8,562 nt of DNA, taken from positions 1 through 8,562 of the forward strand of contig DKII01000050.1 in assembly GCA_002454125.1 (NCBI GenBank), in the 5' to 3' direction. The notes beneath the pieces were generated by a model, which saw only the letters and a list, made by a program, of their open reading frames with translations, was not told where the DNA came from and ran no database searches. The first letter of the stretch is position 1, and each line of letters starts with the position of its first letter. The position numbers and the translations under genes were made by a program. The DNA comes from Novosphingobium sp. UBA6722. Lineage in GTDB: Bacteria; Pseudomonadota; Alphaproteobacteria; Sphingomonadales; Sphingomonadaceae. Shown here piece by piece: positions 1 through 5,580 of the stretch.

Positions 1-1
1 C

Positions 2-994
2 TTCATCCTGAAGCCGTCCGAGCGCGATCCCTCGGTGCCGATGCGCCTGGCTGAACTGTGGCTCGAGGCCGGCCTGCCCGAGGGGATCTTCCAGGTCGTC
101 CACGGCGACAAGGAAATGGTCGACGCGATCCTCGATCACCCGGCGATTTCGGCTGTGAGCTTTGTCGGTTCGTCCGACATCGCCCACTATGTCTACAACC
201 GCGGCGTTGCCGCCGGTAAGCGCGTCCAGGCGATGGGCGGGGCCAAGAACCACGGCATCGTCATGCCGGACGCCGACCTCGACCAGGTGGTGAACGACCT
301 CGCCGGTGCGGCTTTCGGTTCGGCCGGTGAACGCTGCATGGCGCTGCCGGTCGTCGTGCCGGTGGGCGATGACACCGCCGAGCGCCTCAAGGCCAAGCTG
401 ATCCCGGCGATCGAAGCGCTGAAGCTCGGCATTTCGACCGATCCCGAGGCGCATTACGGCCCGGTCGTGACCGCGCAGCACAAGGCCAATATCGAACGCT
501 GGATCCAGACCTGCGTCGATGAAGGCGGCGAACTGGTGGTCGATGGCCGCGGCTTTACCCTCCAGGGCCATGAGAATGGCTTTTTCGTCGGCCCAACGCT
601 GTTCGACCGCGTGACCCCCGGCATGAGCAGCTATCACAACGAGATCTTCGGCCCGGTCCTGCAGATGGTCCGCGCCAAGGACTTCGAGGAAGCGCTCAGC
701 CTGCCGAGCAAGCACCAGTATGGCAACGGCGTCGCCATCTTCACCCGCAACGGCCACGCTGCGCGCGAATTTGCCGCCCGCGTCAATGTCGGGATGGTCG
801 GCATCAACGTGCCGATCCCGGTGCCAGTCGCCTACCACACATTTGGCGGGTGGAAGCGCAGCGCCTTTGGCGATACCAACCAGCACGGCATGGAAGGCGT
901 GAAGTTCTGGACCAAGGTCAAGACCGTCACCGCCCGCTGGCCCGATGGCTCGCCCGATGGCGGCAATGCCTTCGTCATTCCGACGATGGGGTGA
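2..994 (+). CDS. mmsA: CoA-acylating methylmalonate-semialdehyde dehydrogenase, 5' end missing
   Basis: This enzyme oxidises (methyl)malonate semialdehyde with NAD+ and CoA to propionyl-CoA or acetyl-CoA and CO2, the last step of distal valine catabolism, in the cytoplasm. The reading frame is open from base 2 (it reads FILKPSERDPSVP), so the gene starts before the window. About 330 residues are visible of a family norm near 500, so roughly the first 170 are missing. Visible marks are an NAD-site segment SFVGSSDIA (about bases 155-181), the MMSDH-type AMGGAKNHGIVMPDAD stretch, the catalytic Cys codon at 335-337 in GERCMAL, and NEIFGPVL further on. Where hydrolytic aldehyde dehydrogenases have the general-base Glu of ELGGK, this protein has Met, fitting a CoA-acylating enzyme. 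The C-terminus (GNAFVIPTMG) looks complete. It lies 43 bp upstream of the lipoprotein gene on the same strand, and mmsB lies at the far end of the operon. Family assignment is very secure. Confidence 0.96.
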   Translation, partial: FILKPSERDPSVPMRLAELWLEAGLPEGIFQVVHGDKEMVDAILDHPAISAVSFVGSSDIAHYVYNRGVAAGKRVQAMGGAKNHGIVMPDADLDQVVNDLAGAAFGSAGERCMALPVVVPVGDDTAERLKAKLIPAIEALKLGISTDPEAHYGPVVTAQHKANIERWIQTCVDEGGELVVDGRGFTLQGHENGFFVGPTLFDRVTPGMSSYHNEIFGPVLQMVRAKDFEEALSLPSKHQYGNGVAIFTRNGHAAREFAARVNVGMVGINVPIPVPVAYHTFGGWKRSAFGDTNQHGMEGVKFWTKVKTVTARWPDGSPDGGNAFVIPTMG

Positions 995-1021
995 TCAGCG
1001 CTGCAGCGGCGCGGCCCCGGC

Positions 1022-1030
1022 AAAGGAGGA
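1022..1030 (+). promoter_or_regulatory. Strong ribosome binding site of the small lipoprotein gene
   Basis: AAAGGAGGA is a near-perfect Shine-Dalgarno sequence. The GGAGG core ends 8 nt before the ATG at 1038. It fixes the lipoprotein start there rather than at in-frame upstream starts inside mmsA, and it is the best ribosome binding site seen in the operon. Confidence 0.75.
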
Positions 1031-1037
1031 GTTGCGT

Positions 1038-1481
1038 ATGATGACCCGACTTTCCGCGACCGTGCTGCTGTGCGCGCTGGCCGCATGCTCAAGCGAGCCG
1101 GCACCCGCACCCGCGGCCAGTGAGGCCGCGACACCGGCCGCCGCGACTACCGCTGCCGTAACGGCCACCGCCATCCCTGAGCCGCTTCGCGGCCGTTGGG
1201 GCATGGTCCCGGAGGACTGCACCTCGACCAAGGGCGATGCCAAGGGTCTGCTGGTGATCGATGCAACAACGCTGAAGTTTTACGAATCGCTGGGCAAATT
1301 GGGCGCGATCGCAGAAGCCAGCGACACCCGCATCCGCGCCAGTTTCGACTTCACCGGTGAGGGCATGACCTGGCAGCGCGAAGAAACGCTTGAGCTTCAG
1401 GACGGCGCGCTTATCCGCCGCGAAGCCGGACAGGATGCTGCCCCCGGACCGTTCAAATACACCCGTTGCCAGGCTAAGTGA
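1038..1481 (+). CDS. Small lipoprotein of unknown function in the valine operon
   Basis: I do not recognise a named family. The predicted protein has 147 residues. It begins with a short lipoprotein signal peptide: a basic N-terminus (MMTR), a hydrophobic stretch, and a lipobox L14-A15-A16-C17, so Cys17 should be lipidated and the protein anchored in the envelope facing the periplasm. Residues 18-46 are an Ala/Pro/Thr-rich linker. Residues about 48-147 form a compact domain starting PLRGRWGMVPEDC, with Cys61 and Cys144 as a possible disulfide pair and alternating polar/hydrophobic stretches that suggest beta structure. The start at 1038 is chosen for its strong ribosome binding site and because the signal peptide begins there; a second ATG follows at 1041. 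The stop (1479-1481) lies 5 nt before the acyl-CoA dehydrogenase ATG, so co-transcription is likely. A periplasmic lipoprotein among cytosolic CoA-pathway enzymes is unexpected, and its role is unknown. Confidence 0.82.
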   Translation: MMTRLSATVLLCALAACSSEPAPAPAASEAATPAAATTAAVTATAIPEPLRGRWGMVPEDCTSTKGDAKGLLVIDATTLKFYESLGKLGAIAEASDTRIRASFDFTGEGMTWQREETLELQDGALIRREAGQDAAPGPFKYTRCQAK

Positions 1482-1486
1482 GTTCA

Positions 1487-2632
1487 ATGACCGATCAATT
1501 CGCCCTTACCGAAGACCAGCTCGCCATCCAGGACATGGCGCAGAAATTCACCGCTGACCGGATCACGCCCTTCGCCGCGCAATGGGACGAGGAGCATCAC
1601 TATCCGGTCGACGTGTGGAAGGCCGCCGGTGAGTTGGGCTTTGGCGCGATCTATGTCTCGGAAGAGAGCGGCGGGATCGGCCTGGGGCGGCTGGAAGCGG
1701 CGCTGATCATGGAAGCCATGGCCTATGGCTGCCCGGCGACCTCGGCCTATATCTCGATTCACAACATGGCCGCATGGATGATCGACTGCTTCGGCTCGGC
1801 CGAGCTCAAGGCGCGCTACCTGCCGGGGCTGGTCTCGATGGAGCAGATCGCTTCCTACTGCCTGACCGAACCGGGTTCAGGCTCGGACGCGGCGGCGCTC
1901 AAGACCACGGCACGGCTCGATGGCGACCATTACGTCCTCAACGGCACCAAGCAGTTCATTTCGGGCGGCGGGGTGAATGACATCTACGTCTGCATGGTCC
2001 GCACCAGCGACAATGGCGCCAAGGGCATTTCCTGCCTGGTGGTCGAAAAGGACACGCCCGGCCTGTCCTTCGGTGCGCCGGAAAAGAAGCTCGGCTGGAA
2101 CGCCTCCCCGACCGCGCAGGTGATCTTCGAGGATTGCCGCGTGCCCGTTGCCAACCGCGTCGGGGCTGAGGGCGAAGGCTTCCGCTTTGCCATGGCCGGG
2201 CTCGATGGTGGCCGCCTCAACATCGGGGCCTGCTCGCTTGGCGGGGCGCAGCGCTGCCTGGACGAGGCGATCAAGTACACCAAGGAGCGCCAGCAGTTCG
2301 GCCAGCCCGTGGCCGATTTCCAGAACACCCAGTTCATGCTGGCCGACATGGCGACCGACCTCGAAGCTTCGCGCGCGCTGCTTTACCTTGCCGCCTGCAA
2401 GGTGGCCGCCAATGCCCCCGACAAGAGCCGCTTCTCCGCCATGGCGAAGCGCCTCGCGACCGACAACGGCAGCAAGATCGTCAACGACGCGCTGCAACTG
2501 TTCGGTGGTTATGGCTATCTCAAGGACTATCCGATCGAACGCTTCTGGCGCGACCTCAGGGTCCATTCGATCCTTGAAGGGACCAACCAGGTCATGCGGA
2601 TGATCGTCGGCCGGGACCTGCTGCGCCAATGA
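1487..2632 (+). CDS. Acyl-CoA dehydrogenase, probably isobutyryl-CoA dehydrogenase
   Basis: This FAD flavoprotein should oxidise isobutyryl-CoA to methacrylyl-CoA, passing electrons to electron-transfer flavoprotein in the cytoplasm. With the ATG at 1487 it has 381 residues, the normal length for the family. Order: an N-terminal helical domain, the signature YCLTEPGSGSD (about residues 124-134) opening the middle beta domain, then a C-terminal helical domain with QLFGGYGYLKDYPIERFWRD and the segment ILEGTNQV. The Glu of LEGT (about residue 364, codon 2576-2578) sits where the catalytic base lies in short-chain and isobutyryl-type enzymes. An in-frame GTG at 1478 would add three residues and overlap the lipoprotein stop as GTGA; neither start has a strong ribosome binding site, and ATG is preferred because it gives the usual N-terminus (MTDQFALTEDQ). 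The 3' end overlaps the next gene by 4 bp (ATGA). Substrate is inferred from neighbours; a 2-methylbutyryl or other short acyl-CoA cannot be excluded. Confidence 0.95.
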   Translation: MTDQFALTEDQLAIQDMAQKFTADRITPFAAQWDEEHHYPVDVWKAAGELGFGAIYVSEESGGIGLGRLEAALIMEAMAYGCPATSAYISIHNMAAWMIDCFGSAELKARYLPGLVSMEQIASYCLTEPGSGSDAAALKTTARLDGDHYVLNGTKQFISGGGVNDIYVCMVRTSDNGAKGISCLVVEKDTPGLSFGAPEKKLGWNASPTAQVIFEDCRVPVANRVGAEGEGFRFAMAGLDGGRLNIGACSLGGAQRCLDEAIKYTKERQQFGQPVADFQNTQFMLADMATDLEASRALLYLAACKVAANAPDKSRFSAMAKRLATDNGSKIVNDALQLFGGYGYLKDYPIERFWRDLRVHSILEGTNQVMRMIVGRDLLRQ

Positions 2633-3672
2633 CCGATGAAGTGATCATCCGCCGCGAAGGGGCCGCCGGCTTCCTATCGCTCAATCGTCCCGGCGCGATC
2701 CACGCGCTGAACCTGCCGATGGTCCACGCCATGACGGCGGCGCTGCTAGAGTGGCGCGACGATCCCGAGGTCAAGGCGGTGATCATCGATCACGCCGAAG
2801 GCCGCGGGTTCTGTTCGGGCGGCGATATCGCCTTCCTGCGCAATTCGGCGCTGAACGATGGCGGCACGTCAGGCCGCAAGTTCTTTCATGATGAGTACCA
2901 GCTCAACCACCTGATCTTCACTTACGAGAAGCCGGTGGTGGCTTTCATGGACGGGATCACCATGGGCGGCGGCGTCGGCATTTCGCAGCCCGCGCGGTTC
3001 CATGTCGCGACCGAGAATACCCGCTATGCCATGCCCGAAACCGGGATCGGCCTGTTCCCCGATGTCGGCGGCGGCTGGTACCTCTCGCGCCTGCCCGGCC
3101 GGATCGGCCAGTTCCTGGCGCTGACCGGCGCGCGGCTCGACGGGGCCGAATGCAAATGGGCTGGCCTTGCCACCCATTACCTGCCGCACGATGCCCTGGC
3201 CGAAGCCAAGGAGCGGATCGCCCACGGGCACGAGCCGGGCCAGGTCCTTTCCGCCCTGGCCGTCACGCCGCCCCCAGCCAAGATCGAGACCAATGCGGCC
3301 GCGATTGCGAAACACTTTGCTTCGGACCGCTATGAAGATGTCCTCGCCAGCCTGGCGGCCGACGACAGCGAATGGGCCGCCAAGGAACTCGCCACGCTGC
3401 GCACCAAGTCACCCCAGACCTGCAAGGTTGCGCTGCGCCAGCTCCATGACAGCCTGGAATGTGCGGATTTCGCCGCCAACATGGTGATGGAATACCGCAT
3501 CGCTTCACGCGTCCTGACCCGCCCCGATTTTGCCGAGGGCGTCCGCGCGGTGATCGTTGACAAGGACAATGCCCCCCAGTGGGACCCCGCCACCCCCGAG
3601 GGCGTGAGCGATGCGCTGATCGACAGCATCTTCGCCCCCCTCCCCGCCGATGAGGAATGGAAACCCCTATGA
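2629..3672 (+). CDS. 3-hydroxyisobutyryl-CoA hydrolase (crotonase-fold, HIBCH type)
   Basis: This enzyme should hydrolyse 3-hydroxyisobutyryl-CoA to free 3-hydroxyisobutyrate and CoA, keeping reactive methacrylyl-CoA from building up. The 347 residues contain the crotonase-fold oxyanion segments FCSGGDI (about 61-67) and MDGITMGGGVG (about 107-117), then AMPETGIGLFPDVGGG (134-149). Glu137 and Asp145 match the spacing and context of the catalytic Glu/Asp pair of mammalian HIBCH. The PET...FPDVGG pattern and the roughly 90-residue longer C-terminal region separate it from ordinary enoyl-CoA hydratases of about 260 residues. Its ATG overlaps the stop of the acyl-CoA dehydrogenase (ATGA, 2629-2632) and its own stop overlaps the next start (ATGA, 3669-3672), so translation is probably coupled on both sides. 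Such proteins are often annotated simply as enoyl-CoA hydratase/isomerase. Confidence 0.93.
   Translation: MTDEVIIRREGAAGFLSLNRPGAIHALNLPMVHAMTAALLEWRDDPEVKAVIIDHAEGRGFCSGGDIAFLRNSALNDGGTSGRKFFHDEYQLNHLIFTYEKPVVAFMDGITMGGGVGISQPARFHVATENTRYAMPETGIGLFPDVGGGWYLSRLPGRIGQFLALTGARLDGAECKWAGLATHYLPHDALAEAKERIAHGHEPGQVLSALAVTPPPAKIETNAAAIAKHFASDRYEDVLASLAADDSEWAAKELATLRTKSPQTCKVALRQLHDSLECADFAANMVMEYRIASRVLTRPDFAEGVRAVIVDKDNAPQWDPATPEGVSDALIDSIFAPLPADEEWKPL
3652..3657 (+). promoter_or_regulatory. Ribosome binding site supporting the enoyl-CoA hydratase start at 3669
   Basis: GAGGAA lies 11 nt upstream of the ATG at 3669, inside the end of the hydrolase gene. An in-frame ATG at 3657 overlaps this motif and has no purine-rich site of its own, so 3669, which also gives the ATGA overlap, is the better start. 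Confidence 0.5.
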
Positions 3673-4451
3673 GCTATGAAAACATCCTGGTCGAACAGCG
3701 CGGCGCGGTGACGCTGGTCACGCTCAACCGGCCGCAGGCGCTCAACGCGCTGAACTCGTCGGTACTCGAAGAGTTGATCGACGCCTTCGCCAAGTTCGAG
3801 GCCGATGCCTCGCAGGGCTGCGCGGTCCTCACCGGCGCTGGCGCAAAGGCCTTTGCCGCCGGCGCTGACATCAAGGAAATGTTCGAGAAGCCGGCCGCCG
3901 AATTCTTTGCGCAGGACTTCTTTAGCCGCTGGACCAGCCACCTGGTCAAGACCACGCGCAAGCCCTGGATCGCTGCCGTCAACGGCTTTGCCCTGGGCGG
4001 CGGCTGCGAGCTGGCGATGATGGCCGACATCATCATCGCGAGCGAGAACGCCAAGTTCGGCCAGCCCGAAATCAAGCTGGGCGTCGGCCCCGGCATGGGC
4101 GGCAGCCAACGCCTGACGCGGGCGATCGGCAAGTCCAAGGCGATGGAAATGTGCCTGACCGGGCGGATGATGGGTGCCGAGGAAGCCGAGCGTTCGGGCC
4201 TCGTCTCGCGGGTCGTCCCGCTTGCCAGCCTGATTGACGACGCGGTCAAGCTGGCCGCCGAGATCGCCGCCATGCCCCCGCTCGCCGTCATCGCCAACAA
4301 GGAAGCGGTCAACGCCGCTTTCGAAATGACGCTGGAGCAGGGCCTGATCATGGAGCGCCGGATCTTCCAGGTCCTGACCGCGACCGAGGACAAGGTCGAA
4401 GGCATGGGCGCCTTCATCGAGAAGCGCCCCGGGGTGTGGAAGGGCCGCTAG
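3669..4451 (+). CDS. Enoyl-CoA hydratase (crotonase), probably acting on methacrylyl-CoA
   Basis: Adds water to a 2-enoyl-CoA; in this operon the expected substrate is methacrylyl-CoA, giving 3-hydroxyisobutyryl-CoA. With the start at 3669 it has 260 residues, typical of bacterial crotonases. Visible motifs are FAAGADIKEM (about 62-71, first oxyanion-hole strand), NGFALGGGCELAMMAD (105-120) and FGQPEIKLGVGPGMGG (130-145). Glu114 and Glu134 match, in context and 20-residue spacing, the two catalytic glutamates of rat mitochondrial crotonase (Glu144/Glu164), so it should be an active hydratase rather than an isomerase. The C-terminus (FIEKRPGVWKGR) is normal for the family. The start overlaps the hydrolase stop by 4 bp. 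The TAG stop is followed at once, in the same frame, by the GTG of the small membrane protein gene. Substrate preference is inferred from context. Confidence 0.95.
   Translation: MSYENILVEQRGAVTLVTLNRPQALNALNSSVLEELIDAFAKFEADASQGCAVLTGAGAKAFAAGADIKEMFEKPAAEFFAQDFFSRWTSHLVKTTRKPWIAAVNGFALGGGCELAMMADIIIASENAKFGQPEIKLGVGPGMGGSQRLTRAIGKSKAMEMCLTGRMMGAEEAERSGLVSRVVPLASLIDDAVKLAAEIAAMPPLAVIANKEAVNAAFEMTLEQGLIMERRIFQVLTATEDKVEGMGAFIEKRPGVWKGR
4438..4444 (+). promoter_or_regulatory. Ribosome binding site of the small membrane protein gene
   Basis: GGAAGGG lies 7 nt before the GTG at 4452 and within the last codons of the enoyl-CoA hydratase gene. It supports independent initiation at this GTG, which directly abuts the upstream TAG. 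Confidence 0.5.
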
Positions 4452-4688
4452 GTGCTGAAGGGCCTGGCCCTTCTTCTGGGCGGCCTGCTCTGGGCCACCT
4501 TGCACCTGATCGAATGGCGCCGCTGGCGCGCCGGTAAGCCAGCCCGCCTGCCCTGGCATGGCTGGGTTGTGACAGACGCGCCGCGGACGGAAATGAACCG
4601 CATGACCGAAGCTGCGGGCATGGCGGGCAATGTTTTGCTGGGACTTGCAATGGTGGGCCTGGGGTCCGCGATCGCTTACGCAGGATAG
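4452..4688 (+). CDS. Small two-helix membrane protein of unknown function
   Basis: I do not recognise the family. The GTG-started frame encodes 78 residues: a hydrophobic helix at about 2-20 (Leu/Gly-rich), a strongly basic segment RRWRAGKPAR (about 23-32), a polar middle with several charged residues (about 40-54), and a second hydrophobic helix at about 58-77 ending AIAYAG. The basic segment after helix 1 suggests that both termini are in the periplasm and the central loop is in the cytoplasm (positive-inside rule). There is no Cys and no obvious lipobox. Reality is supported by the fit between neighbours: the start abuts the hydratase stop, a ribosome binding site lies at 4438-4444, and the stop lies 10 bp before the mmsB ATG. 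Base composition resembles the flanking genes. It could be an inner-membrane anchor or scaffold, but nothing in the sequence shows this. Confidence 0.68.
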   Translation: MLKGLALLLGGLLWATLHLIEWRRWRAGKPARLPWHGWVVTDAPRTEMNRMTEAAGMAGNVLLGLAMVGLGSAIAYAG

Positions 4689-4692
4689 GAAG
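4687..4692 (+). promoter_or_regulatory. Ribosome binding site fixing the mmsB start
   Basis: AGGAAG lies 6 nt before the ATG at 4699 and overlaps the stop codon of the small membrane protein gene. It favours 4699 over an in-frame ATG at 4630, which would add 23 residues ahead of the dinucleotide-binding strand. Confidence 0.65.
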
Positions 4693-4698
4693 ACTGAC

Positions 4699-5568
4699 AT
4701 GAAAATCGCCTTCATCGGCCTCGGCAACATGGGCGGCGGGATGGCCGCGAACCTGGTCAAGGCCGGACATACGGTCCACGCCTTCGATCTCAGCGCCGAA
4801 GCGACCGAGCGCGCCACCGGCAATGGCTGCGCAGTTTTCCCGACCGTTCGTGAGGCCGTGCAGGGCGTCGATGCGGTGGTTTCGATGCTGCCCAACGGCA
4901 AGATCGTCGAGAGCGTCTACACCGCCGATGTAATCGGCCAGGCCCCAGCTGGCGCACTGCTGCTCGATTGCTCGACCATTGATGTCGACACGGCGCGCAA
5001 GGTTGCATCTGCCGCCGAAGCCGCTGGCTATGCCATGGTCGATGCTCCGGTTTCGGGCGGGATCGCTGCGGCCAATGGCGGCACACTGACCTTCATGGTC
5101 GGCGGCACCGATGATGCCTTCAAGCGCGCCGAACCGATCCTGGCCGCCATGGGCAAGGCGGTGATCCACGCCGGTGCCAGCGGCGCGGGCCAGGCCGCAA
5201 AGATTTGCAACAACATGATCCTGGGCGCGACGATGATCGCCACTTGCGAGGCCTTTGCGCTCGCCGACAAGCTCGGCCTCGACCTCCAGACCTTCTTCGA
5301 TATCTCGTCGAAGGCCTCGGGCCAGTCGTGGTCGATGACGTCCTATTGCCCGGTCCCCGGCGTCGGCCCGCAGTCGCCTGCCGACAATGGCTATCAGGGC
5401 GGATTCGCTGCCGCACTGATGCTCAAGGACCTCAAACTCGCGCTCGAAGCCGCGCAGAGCGTCGGCGCGAATGTCCCGATGGGCACCCGTGCCGAGGAGC
5501 TTTACGAAGCCTTCGCGGCTGCCGGGAATGGCGGCGTGGACTTCTCAGGCATCATCAAGACGCTCTGA
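4699..5568 (+). CDS. mmsB: 3-hydroxyisobutyrate dehydrogenase
   Basis: Oxidises 3-hydroxyisobutyrate to methylmalonate semialdehyde, usually with NAD+, in the cytoplasm; its product is the MmsA substrate. The 289 residues match the family length. An N-terminal Rossmann domain starts with IAFIGLGNMGGGMAANL (residues 3-19, GxGxxG type). Asp30 at the end of the second strand suggests NAD rather than NADP. The substrate-binding signature DAPVSGG (115-121) is followed by NGGTLTFMVGG. The catalytic Lys is Lys168 in GAGQAAKICNNM, and a conserved LMLKDLKLAL segment lies in the all-helical C-terminal domain. The start at 4699 is supported by AGGAAG 6 nt upstream and by the glycine motif beginning at residue 7. 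It is the last gene of the + strand operon; its stop is 7 bp from the stop of the convergent GH3 gene. Confidence 0.96.
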   Translation: MKIAFIGLGNMGGGMAANLVKAGHTVHAFDLSAEATERATGNGCAVFPTVREAVQGVDAVVSMLPNGKIVESVYTADVIGQAPAGALLLDCSTIDVDTARKVASAAEAAGYAMVDAPVSGGIAAANGGTLTFMVGGTDDAFKRAEPILAAMGKAVIHAGASGAGQAAKICNNMILGATMIATCEAFALADKLGLDLQTFFDISSKASGQSWSMTSYCPVPGVGPQSPADNGYQGGFAAALMLKDLKLALEAAQSVGANVPMGTRAEELYEAFAAAGNGGVDFSGIIKTL

Positions 5569-5580
5569 GCGCTGCTCAGA
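5564..5580. terminator. Hairpin containing the stop codons of both convergent genes; possible bidirectional terminator
   Basis: TCTGAGC-gct-GCTCAGA is a perfect 7-bp inverted repeat with a 3-nt loop. The mmsB stop TGA (5566-5568) and the GH3 stop (TCA on +, 5576-5578) sit at mirrored positions in its two arms. There is no T-tract on either side, so it is not a classic intrinsic terminator. It may slow or protect both 3' ends. Confidence 0.4.

Noticed and set aside
999..1008. The palindrome CGCTGCAGCG just after the mmsA stop, considered as a terminator or operator.
   Set aside because: It has no loop and no T-tract, is too short, and lies inside an operon where termination is not expected; chance is likely in such GC-rich DNA.
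945..1037. An upstream in-frame start that would extend the lipoprotein by 31 residues.
   Set aside because: It would overlap mmsA, bury the signal peptide and ignore the strong ribosome binding site at 1022-1030.
1478..1489. The same ten bases (GAGTTCAATG) precede and include the starts of both the acyl-CoA dehydrogenase and, on the other strand, the GH3 gene.
   Set aside because: Ten shared bases around start codons of unrelated genes can arise by chance, and no further similarity extends upstream.
1877..2629. A 250-codon - strand frame opposite the acyl-CoA dehydrogenase.
   Set aside because: It is a shadow of a secure gene with no ribosome binding site or domain.
4630..4698. An upstream in-frame ATG for mmsB.
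   Set aside because: It adds 23 residues without family resemblance before the dinucleotide-binding strand and has no good ribosome binding site.
3330..4901. A 523-codon open frame on the - strand across the hydrolase, hydratase, small membrane protein and mmsB genes.
   Set aside because: It lies antisense to several secure genes and has low-complexity His/Arg/Gly/Ala content with no motif; it is a composition artefact.
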